Positions 24,078 to 34,104 of a DNA stretch of 64,000 nt are shown here, one piece after another. The number at the start of each line of letters is the position of its first letter. The stretch's first letter is position 1. Both the position numbers and the translations under genes were made by a program. The stretch comes from Paenibacillus glycanilyticus (lineage in GTDB: Bacteria; Bacillota; Bacilli; Paenibacillales; Paenibacillaceae), in assembly GCF_023715145.1 (NCBI RefSeq), contig NZ_JAMBNP010000002.1, forward strand, positions 496,001 to 560,000, written 5' to 3'. The notes under the pieces are model-generated. The model made no database searches, had not been told where the DNA came from, and saw nothing but the letters and a program-made list of their open reading frames with translations.

Positions 24078-26131
24078 TGACAAGGAAACTAGCGGTAATC
24101 GGGAATGGGATGGCTGGCGTACGTTGCGTGGAGGAGATAAACCGGTTATCGCCCGAAGCCTTCGAGATCACGATCATTGGGGATGAACCTCATCCGAACT
24201 ACAATCGGATCATGCTGTCGAAAGTCCTTCAGGGAGATACCTCCATTACGGATATAACCATTAATGAATTCAGCTGGTACAAGGAGCGGGGAATCCGGCT
24301 TCTGCTGGGTGAGAAGGCTGTGCGGATTGACGCGGCCGGCAAAAAGATCGTGCTTGATTCGGGGATGACCGTGCCGTATGACGAGCTGATTCTGGCTACC
24401 GGCTCTTCGGCTTTTGTTCCGTCTATTCCGGGTATTCATAAGTCCGGCGTAACAGCCTTTCGTAATATCAAAGATTGCGAGACGATGATAGAAGCGTCGG
24501 AATCGTACAGAAGGGCCGCTGTTATCGGCGGCGGTCTGTTGGGCTTGGAGGCTGCTCGCGGTTTGCTCAACCTCGGCATGGAGGTGCATGTTGTTCATAA
24601 CGCTTCTTATTTAATGAACAGACAGCTCGATACCATGTCGGCCGATATGCTGAAGAGGGAGCTTATGAAGCAGGGCATGCGCTTTTGGATGGAGAAACGC
24701 ACGGAGAAAATTATCGGCCGCAAACGGGCCGAGGGGCTCCAGTTCAGCGATGGCACAAAGCTAGTTGCCGATCTGATCGTGCTCGCCGTAGGCATCAGTC
24801 CGAATATTGCGGTAGCCGCAAACAGCGGAATTGCGACAAGCCGGGCTATCGTTGTTGACGATTATATGCGGACCAGCGTGCCGCATATCTACGCGGTTGG
24901 CGAATGTGCCGAGCATAACGGGACGGTGTACGGGCTGGTTGCGCCGCTCTATGAGCAAGGAAAAGTGCTTGCGCGCGTGCTGACCGGAGCGGATACGGCT
25001 CCTTATGCCGGATCGATTCCTTATTCCATGCTGAAGGTATCCGGCGTAGACGTCTTTTCGGCAGGGGATATTCAAGGCGATGTTGAGGTGGCGCTGCAGC
25101 AATACAACGGGCTTCAGGGAACCTACAAGAAAGTAACCGTCAGGAATGGCCGGATTGCCGGCGCCGTACTGTACGGCGACAGCTCGGAAGGAATAAAGCT
25201 GCTTGATTATTTGAAAAAGAAAACATCGGCCGAGGTGCTTCTCCAGAAAGCGGATGGAGCTGGAGCTGGCGGAGCTGATGCGGCTGTTCTCGCGATGGCT
25301 GATCACGAAACCGTATGCTCCTGCAACGGCGTCAGCAAAGGAGCAATCGCAAAGGCAATCGAAGAGGATAATCTGCAGACGGTTGAACAGATACGGGACA
25401 AAACCAAAGCCTCCGGTTCCTGCGGCGGCTGCAAGCAGCTTGTTGGATCGGTGCTGTCTTGCGTACGGGCTGGAGCGGGAGGATCTGCCAAGAAGGCTGT
25501 GCCGGTCTGCGGCTGTACGGCGCTAGGGCATGAGGAAGTCAAAGAAGCCGTTATGAAGCGTGCATACGCGAATCCGTCACAGGTGAGGGAGATGCTTGGC
25601 TGGAGTAAGGCTGAAGGCTGCGTGGTCTGCCGCGCGGCAATTCCTTACTATATGGGATTGGTTGACGGGAATAACGGGGATTCGGAATTGCCGAATGATA
25701 ACAGGCATTGGACGATAGAAATCGTCAAAGATATTCTTTTAAATGCCAACAAGCTTCAGCTGCCGTCTCCCGTACGAACGGTAATGTCCGAGAATTACCT
25801 CACGCCTTCGGATGTCCTGGTGCGGGATTTTGGTCTCGCGGCTGCTCCTGCAGGCTGGGAGGTTTATGTAGGAGGTCATTCCGAGCATCCGGTCAAGCAA
25901 GCGCAATTGCTTGCTGTAGAGGCGGAAGAAGAGACAGCTTTGCGGCTTGCGGCAGCTTGCATCCAGTGGTACCGCGAGACCGCCTATTACGAAGAGCGTC
26001 CGTGGAAATGGCTTGAGCGAATCGGACTGCAGCCTCTCCGGGAGATGCTGCTTGATCGGGAGAATCAGGAAGAGCTTTTATACCGGTGGCAGACAGCAGA
26101 AAGGACGGAGATGGCATGGAGCGTCAAGTAG
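24074..26131 (+). CDS. nasB: Assimilatory nitrate reductase electron-transfer subunit (NasB, NirB-like)
   Basis: The 685-residue protein starts with a FAD/NAD(P)H oxidoreductase (Rossmann motif VIGNGMAG at about 8-15, NAD motif VIGGGLLGLEAAR, VGECAEH). A BFD-type 2Fe-2S domain follows (VCSCNGVSKGAI ... SGSCGGCKQL), then a second Cys cluster (GCVVCRAAIPYY). The last 140 residues resemble the C-terminus of nitrite reductase NirB (GWEVYVGGHSE ... AACIQWYRETA). However, the siroheme/4Fe-4S cysteines expected before GWEVYVGG are absent. It should therefore pass electrons from NAD(P)H to NasC and not reduce nitrite. The start GTG 24074 (or ATG 24077) overlaps moeA. The NasDE nitrite reductase is not in the window. 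Confidence 0.88.
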   Translation: MMTRKLAVIGNGMAGVRCVEEINRLSPEAFEITIIGDEPHPNYNRIMLSKVLQGDTSITDITINEFSWYKERGIRLLLGEKAVRIDAAGKKIVLDSGMTVPYDELILATGSSAFVPSIPGIHKSGVTAFRNIKDCETMIEASESYRRAAVIGGGLLGLEAARGLLNLGMEVHVVHNASYLMNRQLDTMSADMLKRELMKQGMRFWMEKRTEKIIGRKRAEGLQFSDGTKLVADLIVLAVGISPNIAVAANSGIATSRAIVVDDYMRTSVPHIYAVGECAEHNGTVYGLVAPLYEQGKVLARVLTGADTAPYAGSIPYSMLKVSGVDVFSAGDIQGDVEVALQQYNGLQGTYKKVTVRNGRIAGAVLYGDSSEGIKLLDYLKKKTSAEVLLQKADGAGAGGADAAVLAMADHETVCSCNGVSKGAIAKAIEEDNLQTVEQIRDKTKASGSCGGCKQLVGSVLSCVRAGAGGSAKKAVPVCGCTALGHEEVKEAVMKRAYANPSQVREMLGWSKAEGCVVCRAAIPYYMGLVDGNNGDSELPNDNRHWTIEIVKDILLNANKLQLPSPVRTVMSENYLTPSDVLVRDFGLAAAPAGWEVYVGGHSEHPVKQAQLLAVEAEEETALRLAAACIQWYRETAYYEERPWKWLERIGLQPLREMLLDRENQEELLYRWQTAERTEMAWSVK

Positions 26132-28278
26132 ATACAATAACTTTTTCGGTGGAGCAAGCAAAGCAAGTCATGACTACGCAATGTCCTTTCTGCAGCGTCC
26201 AATGCAAGATGGAGGTTGTGGAGGACCGCTCGGGGCGGCGTCCATCTTATCAAGTGACGGCTATCCCGAACAAAGCTTCCGAAGGGCGGCTGTGCGTAAA
26301 GGGAATGAATGCCTATCAGCATGCGGTCAGCAGGGAAAGGCTGCTGCATCCGATGATTCGTAAGAATGGCAGCCTGACGCGTGTAAGCTGGGAGGAAGCG
26401 CTTGAGGCCGTCGGCAGCCGTTTTGCGCAGCTTCAAGCGGAGCATGGCGTCCATACGCTTGGTCTCTATGGCGGCGGATCGCTTACGAACGAATCCGCCT
26501 ACCTGCTGGGCAAGTTTGCGCGGGTTGCTCTGCAGACCAAATATATTGATTATAACGGCAGGTTCTGCATGTCCGCGGCGGCTTCCGCAGGCGTCAAGAC
26601 ATTCGGAATTGACCGGGGGCTGACCAATACGATGTCGGATATTCCGCTAGCCGAGTGCATTATACTGGCCGGTACCAATATTGCGGAATGTCAGCCAACG
26701 CTTATGCCTTACTTCACGAGAGCGAAGGACAATGGAGCCGTCATTATTGTTATTGATCCAAGAGTATCCGCGACGGCTTCCATTGCCGATATCCATTTGC
26801 AGGTGAAGCCCGGAATGGACGCGGCGCTCGTTAACGGTATGCTGAAGGTTATTCTCGACGAGAAGCTGACTGACGAGAGCTTTATTGCTGCCAGAACCAA
26901 AGGCTTCTCTGCGGTGAAAGAGCATGTGGATGCCTTGAATTTGGAAGAGATTGCGGGGTATACGGGTGTAAGCGTTGAATTGATCCGCAAGGCGGCTATC
27001 AGCTTTGGCAAGGCGCGCACGGGAATGGTCTTTACGGCGCGTGGCGTAGAACAGCATGCGGATGGCCATATGGCCGTAAGGAATTTTCTTAACATGGTGC
27101 TGGCAACAGGTAAAATCGGCAAGGCGGGCTGCGGCTATGGCGCGGTCACCGGACAGGGGAACGGTCAAGGCGGACGCGAGCATGGGCAGAAGGCGGATCA
27201 GCTCCCGGGCTACCGCCTGATCGAGAATCCGGATGACCGTGCTTATATTGCCGGTGTTTGGGGGATCGAACCGGAAGAATTGCCGAGCAAGGGCGTATCC
27301 GCCTACGAAATGATGGAGCTTGTCCATAGCGGCGACATTAAAGGTCTGTTCGTTATGGGCTCCAATCCGATTGTTTCGAACCCGAATGCAACGTTGGTTG
27401 AGGAAGCGCTGGAGCGGGCGGAATTTCTCGTTGTGGCCGACATGTTCCTCTCGGAGACCGCAAAGCTTGCCGATATCGTGCTTCCGGTCAGCGCTTATCT
27501 GGAGAATGAAGGGACGATGACAAATCTGGAGGGACGTGTGCTGCTGCGTCCGGCAGGACGACCTGCTCCGGGAGAAGCTCGCCATGACTGGCAGATCTTG
27601 TGTGACCTGGCCTCCTCGCTTGGCAAGGAGAAATATTTCAGCTTCCGTCAGCCGGAGGACATCTTTAATGAGCTTCGGCTTGCAAGCCGCGGCGGCATTG
27701 CGGATTATTACGGCATTACGTACGACAGGCTCCGCAAGGAAGAGGGCATCTATTGGCCTTGTCCAGCACTTGATCATCCGGGGACGCCGCGGTTGTTTGG
27801 CGAGAGCTTTGCCCATCAGGACGGTCTGGCTGTATTCCAGACGGTGGACAGTCTGTCGCCGGCCGAACAGCCAACGGAGGAATACCCCCTCTATATGACG
27901 AATGGCCGTATGTTGTCCCATTATCTGACGGGGGTGCAAACGAGGAGAAGTCCCGTACTGACTGCCCGCGAGATAGAAAATATATTGGAAATTCATCCGT
28001 TGACGGCGCAAAAGCACCGGCTGGAGGATGGCGTGCTCGCCAGCGTGCAGTCAAGCCGTGGGACGGTTATAGTCCGCACGAAGCTTAACTCCGGTATCCG
28101 CGAAGATACCTTGTTCATCCCGATGCATTGGGGAGATGCGCAGAACGTCAATCGGGCTACAAATGCCTTGCTTGATCCCAATTGCCGGATGCCCGACTTC
28201 AAGACAAGCGCGGTGAAGGTCCAGCCGCTGGCCGAATATTTGCAAGAGCTTCGGGAGAAGGAGCTGATGACGGAATGA
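26116..28278 (+). CDS. nasC: Assimilatory nitrate reductase catalytic subunit
   Basis: The 720-residue molybdopterin oxidoreductase has an N-terminal 4Fe-4S site at C23, C26, C30 and C60 (CPFCSVQC ... GRLCVKG). RFCMSAAASAGVKTFG and the bis-MGD binding domains follow, ending with HWGDAQNVNRATN. No Tat signal is seen, so it is a cytoplasmic NasC-type enzyme reducing nitrate to nitrite. ATG 26116 overlaps the end of nasB by 16 nt and follows AAGGACGGAG. The frame is open further upstream to 26086, but that start has no good site. Length agrees with B. subtilis NasC. Confidence 0.93.
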   Translation: MERQVDTITFSVEQAKQVMTTQCPFCSVQCKMEVVEDRSGRRPSYQVTAIPNKASEGRLCVKGMNAYQHAVSRERLLHPMIRKNGSLTRVSWEEALEAVGSRFAQLQAEHGVHTLGLYGGGSLTNESAYLLGKFARVALQTKYIDYNGRFCMSAAASAGVKTFGIDRGLTNTMSDIPLAECIILAGTNIAECQPTLMPYFTRAKDNGAVIIVIDPRVSATASIADIHLQVKPGMDAALVNGMLKVILDEKLTDESFIAARTKGFSAVKEHVDALNLEEIAGYTGVSVELIRKAAISFGKARTGMVFTARGVEQHADGHMAVRNFLNMVLATGKIGKAGCGYGAVTGQGNGQGGREHGQKADQLPGYRLIENPDDRAYIAGVWGIEPEELPSKGVSAYEMMELVHSGDIKGLFVMGSNPIVSNPNATLVEEALERAEFLVVADMFLSETAKLADIVLPVSAYLENEGTMTNLEGRVLLRPAGRPAPGEARHDWQILCDLASSLGKEKYFSFRQPEDIFNELRLASRGGIADYYGITYDRLRKEEGIYWPCPALDHPGTPRLFGESFAHQDGLAVFQTVDSLSPAEQPTEEYPLYMTNGRMLSHYLTGVQTRRSPVLTAREIENILEIHPLTAQKHRLEDGVLASVQSSRGTVIVRTKLNSGIREDTLFIPMHWGDAQNVNRATNALLDPNCRMPDFKTSAVKVQPLAEYLQELREKELMTE

Positions 28279-28925
28279 ACGGAACAGCCGTGAAGGGTAG
28301 AGGAGGGCACCGTACAAAGACCAATCAGCTTGGCGGCGTCATATTGGCCGGAGGGCAAAGCAGGCGGATGGGCGGAATGATGAAGGCGCTTCTGCCGATC
28401 GGCGAGCAATTTATGATTGAGCATGTCCGCGATGCCATGTTACAGCTATGCGGCAGCGTAACCGCGATAGTTGCTTCCGAGGAGCAGGCGAGGCTTCTGT
28501 CTCGTTTGAAGCTGCCGTCCATGCTGGATACTTCCCCCGGGCAAGGGCCGTTAGCTGCCCTTCATACGGCGCTCGAATACAGCCGTGACTCCGCTCTGTG
28601 GGTGTCTGCCTGCGACATGCCGTTTGTCTCGGAGGAGGCTGCAGCCTGTCTGCTCGGGCAGATGGAATCAAGCTCCATGGCGGCTATACCTGAGATAAAC
28701 GGACAGCTCCACCCGCTTCAAGCCATATACCGCGGGGAATGTCTGGAGCAGGTAGAGCGCTGTCTGCAAGAGGGTGATTTCAGCATGAAGGGATTACTGA
28801 AACGGATTAACTATGTCCGGGTTACGGCGGACAGGTTTGATGCTTTGGGGGTTGACCTCAGCTTTGTAGATAATATCAATACGCCCGAGCAATATCAGGA
28901 AGCGCGGATTAGAAAGGGGGTGTAG
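28275..28925 (+). CDS. mobA: Molybdenum cofactor guanylyltransferase MobA
   Basis: GVILAGGQSRRMGGMMKALLP (about 22-42) is the GTP-binding loop of MobA, slightly unusual in having MGGMMKA where MGGDKA-type sequences are common. SACDMPFVSEE carries the metal-binding Asp. Length 216. It links GMP to molybdopterin to make MGD, needed by NasC. The ATG at 28275 overlaps the nasC stop as ATGA, with AAGGAG at 28257-28262, so translation is coupled. mobB follows two bases after the stop codon. Confidence 0.9.
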   Translation: MNGTAVKGRGGHRTKTNQLGGVILAGGQSRRMGGMMKALLPIGEQFMIEHVRDAMLQLCGSVTAIVASEEQARLLSRLKLPSMLDTSPGQGPLAALHTALEYSRDSALWVSACDMPFVSEEAAACLLGQMESSSMAAIPEINGQLHPLQAIYRGECLEQVERCLQEGDFSMKGLLKRINYVRVTADRFDALGVDLSFVDNINTPEQYQEARIRKGV

Positions 28926-28927
28926 CT

Positions 28928-29440
28928 TTGGCGGCAGCCGTGTATCAAATTGCGGGTTACAAGAACACGGGGAAGACGACGCTGATGTGCCGGCTGATCG
29001 ATTATTTGGTATCCCGGGATATCGTTGTTGCCACGATCAAGCATGACGGCCACCAGTTTGAAGCGGAGCCGGCGCACACCGACACGGCACGCCACCGTTC
29101 CTCGGGCGCCGTATGGACAGCCATAACTTCGGCAGAGCGGACGGCAATTGTGAAGGAGAAATCTTCCACGCTTCGGGAGCTTATTGCGGAGGCGCCGGCA
29201 AATGCTTTTGTTCTGGTAGAGGGCTTTAAGACGGAAGCTTTCCCGAAGCTTGTAATCGTTAGAAGAGCGGAAGACGAGCGGCTGCTTGGCGAACTGGAGG
29301 GCATAACGGCAGTAGCCGTCTGGCCGGGTTATATTCTAGACAGGCATGCCGTTCCGGCAGGGGCTAAACAATTCGGAATCGATGATGTGCAAGGGATAGG
29401 AGATTATATAGAACAGAGATGGATCAGGATGAAGTCCTAG
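28928..29440 (+). CDS. mobB: Molybdopterin-guanine dinucleotide biosynthesis adapter MobB
   Basis: The 170-residue GTPase-like protein has a P-loop GYKNTGKTTL (residues 10-19), TIKHDGHQFEAEPAHTDT and FVLVEGFKTEAFPKL, all standard for MobB. It assists MobA and may carry GTP. The start is TTG 28928 behind AAAGGGGGTG. Last gene of the operon: a terminator overlaps its final codons. The set moeA-mobA-mobB provides the whole late Moco/MGD route in step with nasBC. Confidence 0.9.
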   Translation: MAAAVYQIAGYKNTGKTTLMCRLIDYLVSRDIVVATIKHDGHQFEAEPAHTDTARHRSSGAVWTAITSAERTAIVKEKSSTLRELIAEAPANAFVLVEGFKTEAFPKLVIVRRAEDERLLGELEGITAVAVWPGYILDRHAVPAGAKQFGIDDVQGIGDYIEQRWIRMKS

Positions 29441-29464
29441 AAACGGGGCTTCTTCCTTTTTTAT
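29431..29464 (+). terminator. Terminator of the nitrate operon
   Basis: GAAGTCC (29431-29437) pairs with GGGCTTC (with one G-T pair), followed by TTCCTTTTTT. It covers the mobB stop codon. Confidence 0.75.
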
Positions 29465-29530
29465 TTCACAACTTTATAAGCACCCGGACGTATACAAAAT
29501 AAGACAGACATGCCGGGAGGTCGCCTACAA

Positions 29531-29737
29531 TTGAGCTGGCTCATTTATATCGGAATTGGATTTATTTTTATTTCAGGAATTGCAGTTGGAGCCTGGACGA
29601 CGGCCCAGCAGCAGAGAGCTAACTTTAATACGGAACAGCCGTCTGACCGAAGAATCAAAAGCAAGATTGCAACATGGTCATTGGTGCTTGGTTTACTCAG
29701 TTTTGGTCTGGCCGCTGTTGTCCATTGGATGGGTTAG
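29531..29737 (+). CDS. Small two-helix membrane protein of unknown function
   Basis: From TTG 29531 (GGGAGG at 29516-29521) the protein has 68 residues: a transmembrane helix at about 4-24 (IYIGIGFIFISGIAVGAW), a polar loop of about 25 residues with QQQRANFNTEQPSDRR, then a second helix at about 46-65. An upstream in-frame ATG at 29510 would place the ribosome binding site inside the gene. The mature protein is probably a hairpin in the cytoplasmic membrane with the basic loop inside. I do not recognise a family with certainty. It converges on the histidine kinase gene. Confidence 0.7.
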   Translation: MSWLIYIGIGFIFISGIAVGAWTTAQQQRANFNTEQPSDRRIKSKIATWSLVLGLLSFGLAAVVHWMG

Positions 29738-29741
29738 AGAA

Positions 29742-29779
29742 AAGAGTGCCGCGCTGGTTGAAGCAAGCGGGCACTCTTA
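29742..29779. terminator. Bidirectional terminator between the small membrane protein and the kinase gene
   Basis: AAGAGTGCC (29742-29750) pairs with GGCACTCTT (29770-29778), with a GC inner extension. It lies 5 nt from the kinase stop codon. Confidence 0.75.
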
Positions 29780-29783
29780 ATGA

Positions 29784-31688
29784 TTATTGATCAATAGCCG
29801 GAAGCCGGATGACAGCTTCGGTCCCAACTCCTTTTGTGCTGCTGAAGCGGATTGTTCCTTCCATCGCTTCGATGATCCGGAAGGTGACCATCAGGCCAAG
29901 TCCGGTTCCTTTCGATTTGTTCGAGAAGTAAGGTTCTCCAAGCTTGTCCAGCTTTTCTTCATCGATACCTTCCCCGTTATCGGTTACCCGGATCAGAATA
30001 TGGTCATCCTGTTTATTCGCCTGGATGGATACCGCACCGTCAACGCTCGTTATCGCTTCCAGGCTGTTCTTGATCATATTGATGATCGCCTGCTTGAATT
30101 TCTCGGCGCTTCCAAGCGCGTGCAGGTTAGGCTCTACAACGACCTCAAGCCTTGTACTCTGCATGGCTGCCAGAGGAGAGATGATGTCCTGAATCTGGTA
30201 CAGCTCCTCTGAGATGTTTAAGGTCTTGATATCATCCAGCTCAGGCTTGGCGAAGGTCAGAAACTCGGTAATAATACTCGAAGCCCGGTCAAGCTCTTGT
30301 ACGGCCAGATTCAGGAACTGTCTGTCCTTGTTCTCCGCTTTCTCGCCCACCAGCTGGACGAAGCCCCGTGTCACCTGCAGAGGATTCCGTATCTCATGGG
30401 CAATTGAGGCGGCCAGATGGCTGATGAGCTCCATCTTCTCCGAACGTTGAATTTCCCGGTTGAACATCTCCAGCTCGCGTGAATATTTGACCAGCTGGTC
30501 ATGGTTGCGAGAGAACTGCCTTCCCATGACGGCTATGAGGGATAGAAGGAAGACCAGCAGTCCCCATTTCCAATAGATCAGATGGTAGGTCTCATCCTTG
30601 AAATAGATAATAATTTCCGAGATAAAAACACTGCAGAAGACGGAATATCCCACCGAAATCAAGATGGCGTCACGATTCCCCCTCCAGGCATAGCCAATGG
30701 CATGCACCGTCAGAATGAGAAATTGCAAAGCCGCAATAACCGTGAGCGGCACGACTTGAAGAAGGCTGAGGCTGATGGCCGGGAGGATGGTTTTGCCAAG
30801 CGCCCATAAGACGATAACGATGACGGTAACGGGCAATAGAGCAATTCTGAATTTCCTGATAATGCCGAACAGTCCGGGACCAAGCGTTTGCTCGAAGAAG
30901 ACGGCGAGTGCCGGCGTGAGCAAAAACAGTGCCAAATCAAATAAGTCGAGGAACGGCTTCCCGTACGCGTAAAAATGATGATAGAGCGCCGGAGAATACG
31001 CCAGGATAATTTCTCCCAAACAAAGAATGAAGAGGCATAAGGACATCCACAGCACGATCTGCTCGCGCTTTAAGAAAAATAAACAAGTCATCATAATCAA
31101 TGCTATAAACATGAAAGACCCGCCATAGACGAGTTCAATCAAGCCAAATCGCTCGTATTCAGGCAGCAACCGTTCATAATCCCCTACTACAATCTCGGGA
31201 TCAAGCGATTGTCTCTCATCGGACAAATAAAGCAGAACCAACAGATGGCTGCCGCTCGCATCCTTCGTCAGAGGAAGCAGGATATAGTTCACATCATAGG
31301 GATAGGATCTTTCCATGGCGTAAAGCGGATTATCGTTCTGCTCGAGAGTTACACTTACGGCCGTGCCGTAGACACGTTTGAGCCATACGCCGCTAGTGTT
31401 CCATTCCAGGGAGGGAAGCGTGATCCGAAGAAGAAGGGCATCCGCTTGAGCGGCGCGCTTTGGCATGGGCTGATTCTCGCCCGCATGCTGCCACTTGTCT
31501 GGATCCGCATCCGCGGTCCATGTGGACTGGAAGGATTCGCCCGGCTTGTACAGCCATTGATAATCCCATTCCTTCATGACGATAGCATCTTGTTTCGGTT
31601 CGACTTCCAATGAGACATGTTGAATCTGATAGACCGAGCAAATAATTAGCACAATAATGCCCGCTATTAGAAGGATCGTTGATCGCAT
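29784..31688 (-). CDS. 7TMR-DISM-type sensor histidine kinase
   Basis: The 634-residue protein starts with one membrane helix (about 5-22) and an extracytoplasmic domain to about 185, then seven hydrophobic segments (about 190-400), as in 7TMR-DISM receptors. The kinase core follows: H-box SIAHEIRNPLQVTRGF, N-box MIKNSLEAI, G1 DNGEGID, and G2 KGTGLGLMV. It probably senses a ligand outside the membrane and phosphorylates itself on the H-box histidine. No response regulator is adjacent, so it is an orphan here. ATG 31688 follows AGGTGA; a GTG three codons upstream is possible. Confidence 0.88.
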   Translation of the reverse strand: MRSTILLIAGIIVLIICSVYQIQHVSLEVEPKQDAIVMKEWDYQWLYKPGESFQSTWTADADPDKWQHAGENQPMPKRAAQADALLLRITLPSLEWNTSGVWLKRVYGTAVSVTLEQNDNPLYAMERSYPYDVNYILLPLTKDASGSHLLVLLYLSDERQSLDPEIVVGDYERLLPEYERFGLIELVYGGSFMFIALIMMTCLFFLKREQIVLWMSLCLFILCLGEIILAYSPALYHHFYAYGKPFLDLFDLALFLLTPALAVFFEQTLGPGLFGIIRKFRIALLPVTVIVIVLWALGKTILPAISLSLLQVVPLTVIAALQFLILTVHAIGYAWRGNRDAILISVGYSVFCSVFISEIIIYFKDETYHLIYWKWGLLVFLLSLIAVMGRQFSRNHDQLVKYSRELEMFNREIQRSEKMELISHLAASIAHEIRNPLQVTRGFVQLVGEKAENKDRQFLNLAVQELDRASSIITEFLTFAKPELDDIKTLNISEELYQIQDIISPLAAMQSTRLEVVVEPNLHALGSAEKFKQAIINMIKNSLEAITSVDGAVSIQANKQDDHILIRVTDNGEGIDEEKLDKLGEPYFSNKSKGTGLGLMVTFRIIEAMEGTIRFSSTKGVGTEAVIRLPAIDQ

Positions 31689-31792
31689 TGCCGTCACCTA
31701 CAGTTGAAATTTCTGTCATCATTTACCATACTTGCTAATTCGACAAAAAGCAATATCTTCCAACAAAGTATATATCCTCTTCATAGATAAGG

Positions 31793-31801
31793 TGATATAA
31801 T
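31793..31801 (+). promoter_or_regulatory. Extended -10 promoter of the alpha/beta hydrolase gene
   Basis: TGATATAAT is a perfect extended -10 element (TG-N-TATAAT), 35 nt before the start codon. There is no good -35 box, as is common for this type. Confidence 0.6.
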
Positions 31802-31835
31802 GAAGCCATTTTAATTTGGGCAGGAGGTTCGGACC

Positions 31836-32564
31836 ATGGCCGTGGATGAGCATTACGCATCAAATGGGGAAGTCAGAATTCACTATTATGATTCAAGAGA
31901 AGAAGCGGATGAGAAGCTCGTTCCCATTGTGGTATGCCCGGGATTATCGGAAACGGCGGAAGAGTATCTGGATTTCATGCAAGCGGCGGCGCCAAGAAGA
32001 TGTATTCTGTTATCGTTCCGCGGCAGAGGGCAAAGCGATACTCCCGAGTCCGGTTATGACCTGGCGGAGCATCTGTCGGATCTGGAAGCCGTCGTAAACG
32101 ATGCCGGATTGAAAGAATTCCATTTGTTCGCCTATTCGCGCGGGGTCTCGTATGCACTCGGGTATGCTTTAAAGTCCAAGGCGGATGTGCGGTCTTTAGT
32201 CTTGGGCGATTATCCTCCGGAGCATAGGGCTATGCCCGATGGCTGGGCGGAAGATTATATTTACAACTATCTGATCCCATATAACCGCACCTCCAATATT
32301 AGAACGGCAGCCGTGTGGGGGATTCAGCGGGAATCGAAGCCGATTCCGTTAGACACCGCGCTTGATATACCGATTCTGGTGGCCAGAGGGATGCTGGAGG
32401 ATTCGTTGATAACGAATGAAGAAATAGACAGATACGAACGGATGAGCGCGACTGTTGCGGTGAAGGAATACGCAAGATCCGGTCATGCCTTGAAAGGCGA
32501 GGACAAGGCACTCTTTTTTGAGGATATTATTCGTTTCGTTGATGAACGGGACGCGGAAAGATAG
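31836..32564 (+). CDS. Alpha/beta-hydrolase fold protein
   Basis: The 242-residue protein has the alpha/beta-hydrolase core. VVCPGLSETAEEYLDF forms the oxyanion-side loop, LLSFRGRGQSDTPESGYDLAEHLSDL follows, and the nucleophile Ser lies in the elbow FAYSRGVSYALGYAL (usually G-x-S-x-G; here A-Y-S-R-G). The final histidine is in ARSGHALKGED. This resembles small serine esterases or haloperoxidase-like hydrolases. The substrate cannot be told. No signal peptide. AGGAGG at 31822-31827 supports ATG 31836. It stands alone between the kinase and the ArsB-type transporter. Confidence 0.85.
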   Translation: MAVDEHYASNGEVRIHYYDSREEADEKLVPIVVCPGLSETAEEYLDFMQAAAPRRCILLSFRGRGQSDTPESGYDLAEHLSDLEAVVNDAGLKEFHLFAYSRGVSYALGYALKSKADVRSLVLGDYPPEHRAMPDGWAEDYIYNYLIPYNRTSNIRTAAVWGIQRESKPIPLDTALDIPILVARGMLEDSLITNEEIDRYERMSATVAVKEYARSGHALKGEDKALFFEDIIRFVDERDAER

Positions 32565-32681
32565 CACTTCTGCGAAGAAACAATATCATATTGGAAAATT
32601 TACAGATGTCATCTCAAACAAAAAACTGATATAGTACAGGTTGGCATGTTTATTGAAATGAACTAAAGCGGGGAAACACAT

Positions 32682-34100
32682 GTGGCATTTGTAGCAGTTA
32701 TTATTTTTCTACTGACATTAGCTTTTGTAATTTGGCAGCCCAAAGGTCTGGGGATTGGCTGGTCGGCTGCCGGAGGCGCCATTCTTGCGCTGCTTTTTGG
32801 CGTCGTCAGCTTTTCCGATGTAGGTACGGTAACCGGAATTGTCTGGAATGCGACGATCGCTTTTATCGCAATTATCCTGAACTCGCTTATTCTTGACGCG
32901 ATTGGCTTCTTTGAATGGGCGGCTCTCCATATGGCCCGTCTTGCCAAAGGCAACGGGAAGCGGATGTTTATATACGTTATAGTGCTTGGTGCTGCGGTAT
33001 CGGCCTTTTTCGCCAATGACGGGGCTGCATTAATCCTGACGCCAATTGTGCTCGCGATGGTGAGGGCGCTTAAGTTTGATTATAAAATGATTTTGCCGTT
33101 TATCATGGCTGGCGGCTTTATATCGGACACAACGTCGCTGCCGCTTATTGTGAGCAATCTCGTTAATATCGTTTCAGCCGATTACTTCGGCGCGGGGTTT
33201 GTTGAGTACGCGAGCCGGATGATTGTCCCCAACTTCTTCTCGCTTGGCGCGAGTCTTCTCGTTTTGTACCTCTTTTACCGCAAAAGCATTCCAGCGAATT
33301 ATGACGTACGCGAGCTGAAAGAGCCCAAGGAAGCCATCAAGGACCATAAGCTGTTCCGGTTGTCTTGGATCCTGCTTGCGATTCTGCTTATCGCTTATCT
33401 GGCCAGCGAATTTATTCATGTGCCGGTATCCATTATTACAGGGGCCGTGTCCTTGGTCTTCTTGCTCTACGCTCGGCGCAGTCCGGCGATTCAGACCAAG
33501 AAGGTGATGAAGGAAGCGCCTTGGACCGTTGTTATTTTTTCGATTGGAATGTATGTAGTTGTCTATGGTCTCCGGAATGCGGGGCTTACGGACGCTTTAG
33601 GCAAAGTGATTCAGGTTATTGCCGATCAAGGCATGTTCGCATCAACCATGGGGATGGGGTTCCTGGCCGCCATCCTGTCGTCCGTCATGAATAATATGCC
33701 TACCGTGATGATCGATGCTTTGGCGATCAAGGGAACGGCAACGGCAGGGGCAATCCGTGAATCGCTCGTATACGCGAATGTGATTGGATGCAACCTGGGA
33801 CCAAAGATGACCCCGATCGGTTCGCTCGCGACCTTGTTATGGCTGCATGTTCTGGCTAAAAAAGACGTGAAGATTTCCTGGGGTTCCTATATGAAGGCCG
33901 GGTTTGTGCTGACTGTACCCACCTTGCTTATTACCTTGGCGGGGCTGTACGTATGGCTTGAGTTTATTCATGCGTATAGCGTTGTAGCCGGCTTTGGAAT
34001 CGCCGGGTTCATCCTGGCGGCTGTCGTTCTGCTGCTATTCTTCCTCCGCATGAGATCCGTAAAAAAACAAGCAGCAGTTGTAACGGCAGATGACCATTAA
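32682..34100 (+). CDS. ArsB/NhaD-type ion transporter (arsenical pump membrane protein family)
   Basis: The 472-residue membrane protein has about eleven hydrophobic segments. ArsB-family signatures are [41 protein letters not shown] and the second-half repeat [15 protein letters not shown] ... [20 protein letters not shown]. In bacteria such proteins export arsenite or antimonite driven by the proton gradient. No arsR or arsC is nearby, so a role in Na+/H+ or another anion is equally possible. The start is GTG 32682 behind GGGGAAA. The terminator at 34105 ends the gene. Confidence 0.88.
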   Translation: MAFVAVIIFLLTLAFVIWQPKGLGIGWSAAGGAILALLFGVVSFSDVGTVTGIVWNATIAFIAIILNSLILDAIGFFEWAALHMARLAKGNGKRMFIYVIVLGAAVSAFFANDGAALILTPIVLAMVRALKFDYKMILPFIMAGGFISDTTSLPLIVSNLVNIVSADYFGAGFVEYASRMIVPNFFSLGASLLVLYLFYRKSIPANYDVRELKEPKEAIKDHKLFRLSWILLAILLIAYLASEFIHVPVSIITGAVSLVFLLYARRSPAIQTKKVMKEAPWTVVIFSIGMYVVVYGLRNAGLTDALGKVIQVIADQGMFASTMGMGFLAAILSSVMNNMPTVMIDALAIKGTATAGAIRESLVYANVIGCNLGPKMTPIGSLATLLWLHVLAKKDVKISWGSYMKAGFVLTVPTLLITLAGLYVWLEFIHAYSVVAGFGIAGFILAAVVLLLFFLRMRSVKKQAAVVTADDH

Positions 34101-34104
34101 ATTA

